Positions 14,701-17,235 of a stretch of 17,235 nucleotides of DNA are shown here, piece after piece. The position numbers and the translations under genes were made by a program. The stretch covers positions 1-17,235 of the forward strand of contig PQAQ01000005.1 in NCBI GenBank assembly GCA_003105305.1. The letters run 5' to 3'. Source of the stretch: Candidatus Methylomirabilota bacterium. Lineage in GTDB: Bacteria > Methylomirabilota > Methylomirabilia > Methylomirabilales > Methylomirabilaceae. Below the pieces are notes generated by a model that was given only the letters and a program-made list of their open reading frames with translations, was not told the origin of the DNA and did no database searches. The stretch's first letter is position 1. The number at the start of each line of letters is the position of its first letter.

Positions 14701-16135
14701 CGAAAAAATGCTCTCAGAAAACGGGGTCGCCGGATACCATGCGCTCTATCTCTCCTCGGATATCGGTGTTCGCAAGGATACCGGAGAGCTCTACCGGTTC
14801 GTGCTGGAACGGGAAGCGATTGCCCCGGACGAACTGCTCGTGGTGGGCGATAATGAACATTCGGACGTGCAGATTCCGATGAATCTTGGAATTCAGGTGT
14901 GCCACGTCTTGCGACCGATCGAGGTCGCCAGGGCTTTGCCAAGATTCTCCGGAATAATCGAATGGACCCGGACGGAAGGAAGCCTGGACGAACAGTTGGT
15001 ATTGGGCCTGGTCGTCAGAAGACTGTTCCGGCCGGTCTTTTATGAGGCATTTGATCCGGCCTGTCTGATTCCCGGTGAGCCGGAGGATATCGGCTATGCC
15101 GTCGTCGGTCCTGTCGCCTTGAGTTTCTGTGTATGGTTGATGGATCGGGCAAAAACGGACGGTATCGAAACACTGTATTTCCTTGCCCGCGAGGGGCAGG
15201 TGCTGAAAGAGATTTACGATCGTGTCGCGCTGTGCCGCGAGGATGCGATTCCCTCCGAGTACCTCGTGTTGTCTCGACGCGCCGTCACGGTGCCGATGAT
15301 CGAGTCGTTCGACGATATTTGCCGAATCGCCAAAACCTCCGAGTATTTTCCGAACGATCTGAAGGCATTCTTCAGATACCGATATGGGGTTCTGTTGGAT
15401 GATGACGATGTCCACGAGCTGTGTCGGAAGGGGCTCTGGCAGGCCGGGTGTCCGGTAGAAGTCAAGGGCGATATTCGGCACCTGAAGCCGGTACTGGAAG
15501 CGCTCACGGAGAAGATTATGGCCCGCAGCCGCGCAGAGCGTCCCGCCCTGATCGCCTATGTGAACAGCGTCGGACTGAATCATGCGTCGGCAGCGGCGGT
15601 CGTTGATGTCGGCTATTCGGCGACCATCCAGGGAATGCTGTCCGGGTTCCTGAAGAAACCGATTCAGGGCTTCTATATGCTCACATCCGCGGCCTCGCAG
15701 GAGGTGTGCGACAGATACGGCGTATCTGCGCATGGCTACTATGGGAGCCGGATCGCCGCCGGTGATCCGGACGTATCTCCCCTCTGGCGCAGGAGCTTTG
15801 AGCTGGAGACGTTCTTGAGCTCCGACGATCCCCAGGTGATCTGCTATGACCTGCGCGACGACGGTCGGCTCCACGCGGCGCACCAACAGCTTGTCCTCGG
15901 CGAACAAGGGTCTTCGGGCATACGCCGCAAGATTCGTCGCGGCATCTTCGCTTTTGTGGACGATTTCCTTGCGCTCCAGCGCACCGTCGATCCGGATCTG
16001 AGGCTGCCGCCGCGTCTCCCGGAAATGTTATTCGGGGAGTTCGTCGAGCGTATGTCCGGGGCGGAGCGGAAGATGATGTCGGGTCTCGTCCTGGACGATC
16101 ATTATTGCGGACGCGGCACGGTGGCGCTTGGTTGA
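11765..16135 (+). CDS. 1456-residue GT4 glycosyltransferase - RgpF-like - HAD (COG5610-like) fusion
   Basis: Three regions are visible. (a) Residues 1-410 form a GT4 transferase: MRILQIVHGFPPESTAGTE, then a TLHDVWTSCP segment with a CLHC cluster, HKGTH (251-255) and the E-x7-E motif with Glu323 and Glu331. Residues 428-493 form a coiled coil followed by STLWKVTAPIRWVRHP (497-512), a linker often seen in cluster glycosyltransferases. (b) Residues about 582-826 match rhamnan-synthesis protein F: NRGRDIAPML (650-659), HVHTKKS (674-680) and YFDYPAGSMFWARG. (c) Residues about 853-1050 are a HAD domain with DIFDT (Asp860, Asp864 region), Ser970 in LISDM, Lys1004, and GDN (1028-1030). A roughly 400-residue tail follows, as in COG5610 proteins. 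The tail includes LYFLAREGQVLK. One uninterrupted frame makes assembly error unlikely. Probable role: multi-step synthesis of a rhamnose-type glycan in the cytoplasm. The HAD substrate is unknown. Confidence 0.88.
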   Translation: MRILQIVHGFPPESTAGTERYCEAVSRELSARGHECEVLAGSGQRAAQATVAAESQDGLPVTRYLRAEGQVESWRDEYDPEAEALIRGLLSRSRPDLAHLHHWHRLTNNLAAICADLGIPVVVTLHDVWTSCPRLHRIYRDGSFCKEPLLTAPCLHCVERTPWQTDQEVAAALALRRQMIETELSLASALIVPSAAHRSLLCGLLELPESRVIVLPHGGPGAIPARERRQRPSAFPNRPLQIGHWGYFLYHKGTHVLLEALHRLNDPSAVQAHLIGTALEASYQQRLQELSRGLPVQFHGAYRPPDLPAFDLDLAVFPSITSESYSFTLDEALRLGLPILVSDRGALPERIGKAGLTFRAGDAEDLARCLQRVLDEPELLETMRRNIRSDTLVSMRTHVAMLEKIYEDAAHTLRATPERHTPYLKVIAHVRQQVREREGALAGLQSRLAQAEQEQTRAAALVQEHLQRISRLEQTVSERDAEVRRYRETLDAIVSSTLWKVTAPIRWVRHPVRTLLGRDRVATQVVNYKTTLAKARVYYRKKGLKATARRTVAELLALHAQSHHPSLRSSELVNIHDIDPLPGHVVGRIAVHAHVHYPDLIAELASSLANIPFPFDLFVSVSTDEARDRCDRAFATLPRASRVVVDLVENRGRDIAPMLCHFGARLATYDYICHVHTKKSVYTHGTMDGWREYLFRQLLGSEDQVRRIFSMFQQDPTVGMIYPQNYKYLPYWGNTWLSNRALGLHMCRQMGIANVPEGYFDYPAGSMFWARGKAVQDLFSAGVRLTDFPEEAGQTDGSPAHCVERLLVLAARHAGYTSRILADPVSPSWSTWRFDRYMARTRDDVKALLEGKDVTVVAFDIFDTLLIRPLLHPEIVKTMIGHRNRDIGGGEYARLRAQAEASARSRAGRDVGLEEIYTEFASLTGISIDEMRRLRAMEEYAELHLATPRPDCVELFNCAIGSGKRVVLISDMFLPRRLVEKMLSENGVAGYHALYLSSDIGVRKDTGELYRFVLEREAIAPDELLVVGDNEHSDVQIPMNLGIQVCHVLRPIEVARALPRFSGIIEWTRTEGSLDEQLVLGLVVRRLFRPVFYEAFDPACLIPGEPEDIGYAVVGPVALSFCVWLMDRAKTDGIETLYFLAREGQVLKEIYDRVALCREDAIPSEYLVLSRRAVTVPMIESFDDICRIAKTSEYFPNDLKAFFRYRYGVLLDDDDVHELCRKGLWQAGCPVEVKGDIRHLKPVLEALTEKIMARSRAERPALIAYVNSVGLNHASAAAVVDVGYSATIQGMLSGFLKKPIQGFYMLTSAASQEVCDRYGVSAHGYYGSRIAAGDPDVSPLWRRSFELETFLSSDDPQVICYDLRDDGRLHAAHQQLVLGEQGSSGIRRKIRRGIFAFVDDFLALQRTVDPDLRLPPRLPEMLFGEFVERMSGAERKMMSGLVLDDHYCGRGTVALG

Positions 16136-16150
16136 GTTCCGGTGTCCCTG

Positions 16151-16160
16151 TCAACGTTGA
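16151..16160. other. perfect 10-bp palindrome TCAACGTTGA in the gap between the last two genes
   Basis: The 81-nt gap after the giant gene holds this palindrome, no clear sigma70 promoter and no U-tract terminator. It may be an operator or chance. Confidence 0.2.
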
Positions 16161-16216
16161 GGTGTAGGGGTTCTCGGTCGGATGAGTCCGGCAGACAGCT
16201 CAATGTGGTATAGCGC

Positions 16217-17235
16217 ATGAATCCACTGGTAACGGTCGTTATTCCATCCTATAACCACGAACGGTACGTGACCACGGCGGTCGACAGTTGCCTGTCGCAG
16301 ACGTACACGGACCTGGAAGTCGTCATTGTCGACGACGGCAGCCGGGATCACAGCGTCGATCTCTTGCGGGAGCGTTACGCCGGGGACCAACGCGTCAGGA
16401 TATTCACCCAACAGAATAGAGGCGCGCACGCGGCCATCAATGAGGGGATCCGGCGGGCGTCCGGTGAGTACATCGCCATCCTGAATTCCGACGATAGCTT
16501 CCACAACCGACGAATCGAGGTATTGATTCAAGTGGCCCAACAGGACAATCGTACGGACTCGTTGGTATTCTCCGACTTGGAGTTCATCGACGACGCCGGG
16601 CACCTGATACCGGAACACGAGAGGGCTCATGAATACCGGATGCTGCAGCAGCGTTGCCAACAGATACCGCTGGAGAGTCTGTTTTTCGCGGGCAATCTCG
16701 CGACGACCAGTTCCAACTTCTTTTTTTCCAAGGCGTTGTATGAAGCCGTTGGCGAGTTTGCCCCGTTGCGATATACCCACGACTGGGAATGGGCATTCAG
16801 AGCGACCATGCACCACCGGCCGGTGTGGGTGCGCGAAAGCCTGCTCAGCTACAGGATGCATCGCTCCAACACCATTTCGGAGACCGATATCTGGTGTCAC
16901 ATCCGTGAAAATGCCTTCGTACAAGCCAAGGCCATGTGGCTTCTGGCACAGCGATTCGGCGCTGTGGGCAATCCGAATCAGGCCGGACGCGATGCGTATA
17001 CGGCGCTGCTTCACAACAAGAGCTTTCTGCCGCTGCCGACGCTGTATTGTCTGGTACAACGGATAGCCGGCGTCACTGAAGCGCAGCTTCTGGAGTCGGT
17101 GGTCACCAACGATGGAGGGTCGGAACTGCAGCGCGTCGCTGATCAATCAGGCTTGCCGACTGGTCTGTTTTTGTCGGTGCAACAGATCCTGGAGAGGGAA
17201 TACGCGATTGCGGCACAGGCGACATTGATTGAGGA
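16217..17235 (+). CDS. GT2-family glycosyltransferase, truncated by the window end
   Basis: The frame is open from the ATG at 16217 to the last base, giving at least 339 residues, so the 3' end is outside the window. The GT-A domain is complete: VTVVIPSYNHERYV (5-18), VVIVDDGSRD (35-44) with Asp39 and Asp40, NRGAHAAINEGIRRASGEYI, the metal-binding LNSDDSF (89-95) and the catalytic-base region YTHDWEWAFR (186-195), then YRMHRSNTIS. It probably adds a sugar to the polysaccharide from a nucleotide donor at the inner face of the membrane. Residues after 225 are helical and family-variable. The start follows an 81-nt gap with no strong Shine-Dalgarno. No alternative in-frame ATG gives the conserved N-terminus. 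Confidence 0.88.
   Translation, partial: MNPLVTVVIPSYNHERYVTTAVDSCLSQTYTDLEVVIVDDGSRDHSVDLLRERYAGDQRVRIFTQQNRGAHAAINEGIRRASGEYIAILNSDDSFHNRRIEVLIQVAQQDNRTDSLVFSDLEFIDDAGHLIPEHERAHEYRMLQQRCQQIPLESLFFAGNLATTSSNFFFSKALYEAVGEFAPLRYTHDWEWAFRATMHHRPVWVRESLLSYRMHRSNTISETDIWCHIRENAFVQAKAMWLLAQRFGAVGNPNQAGRDAYTALLHNKSFLPLPTLYCLVQRIAGVTEAQLLESVVTNDGGSELQRVADQSGLPTGLFLSVQQILEREYAIAAQATLIE

Noticed and set aside
14714..15907. 397-codon open frame on the minus strand
   Set aside because: It is antisense to the HAD/COG5610 part of the giant gene, which has conserved catalytic motifs. This is a high-G+C shadow frame.

Overview
The DNA is strongly G+C-rich with G/C-ending codons. It encodes a lipobox lipoprotein, a Skp/OmpH-like exported protein and a Wzm/Wzt-type polysaccharide exporter, which points to a Gram-negative (diderm) bacterium. 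No rRNA, tRNA or other phylogenetic marker is present. The gene style and the CCCCCTTT/AAAGGGGG hairpin repeats recall environmental lineages such as NC10/Methylomirabilota or their relatives, but that placement is a low-confidence impression.

Layout. (1) Positions 20-610 (minus): a small lipoprotein. (2) Positions 688-1556 (minus): a lower-G+C toxin-antitoxin module, with a DUF4258-type toxin followed by an MqsA-like zinc-finger/HTH antitoxin. Its own promoter carries inverted repeats. (3) Positions 1931-3533 (plus): a Skp/OmpH-like periplasmic protein and an unrecognised secreted protein. (4) Positions 3599-3799: a cluster of C/G-rich hairpin repeats bracketed by an exact 9-bp direct repeat, resembling a small MITE-like element. 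(5) Positions 3894-6244 (plus): a GT2-like/methyltransferase fusion that overlaps by 4 nt with a GT2 glycosyltransferase. (6) Positions 6241-7776 (minus): a GT-C type membrane glycosyltransferase, convergent with the previous gene and sharing the four bases CTAG for the two stop codons. (7) From 7971 to the window end (plus): a probable operon of Wzm permease, Wzt ATPase with a long C-terminal domain, GNAT acyltransferase, PIG-L deacetylase, a 1456-residue GT4-RgpF-HAD fusion, and a GT2 that runs off the window.

Working model. Regions 5-7 look like an ABC-transporter-dependent surface polysaccharide (O-antigen/rhamnan-like) locus. Glycosyltransferases in the cytoplasm build the chain. The RgpF-like part of the giant protein suggests rhamnose-type polymer synthesis. 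The methyltransferase fusion could modify or cap the chain, the C-terminal domain of Wzt could recognise that end, and Wzm/Wzt would export it. The PIG-L/GNAT pair could deacetylate and re-acylate an amino sugar. The GT-C membrane enzyme could add a residue on the periplasmic side. No wzx/wzy or nucleotide-sugar synthesis genes are seen here. The substrate and the coupling between genes are inference.

The main points of interest are the fused multi-domain architectures, the toxin-antitoxin insertion with its palindromic promoter, and the hairpin element with a possible target duplication.
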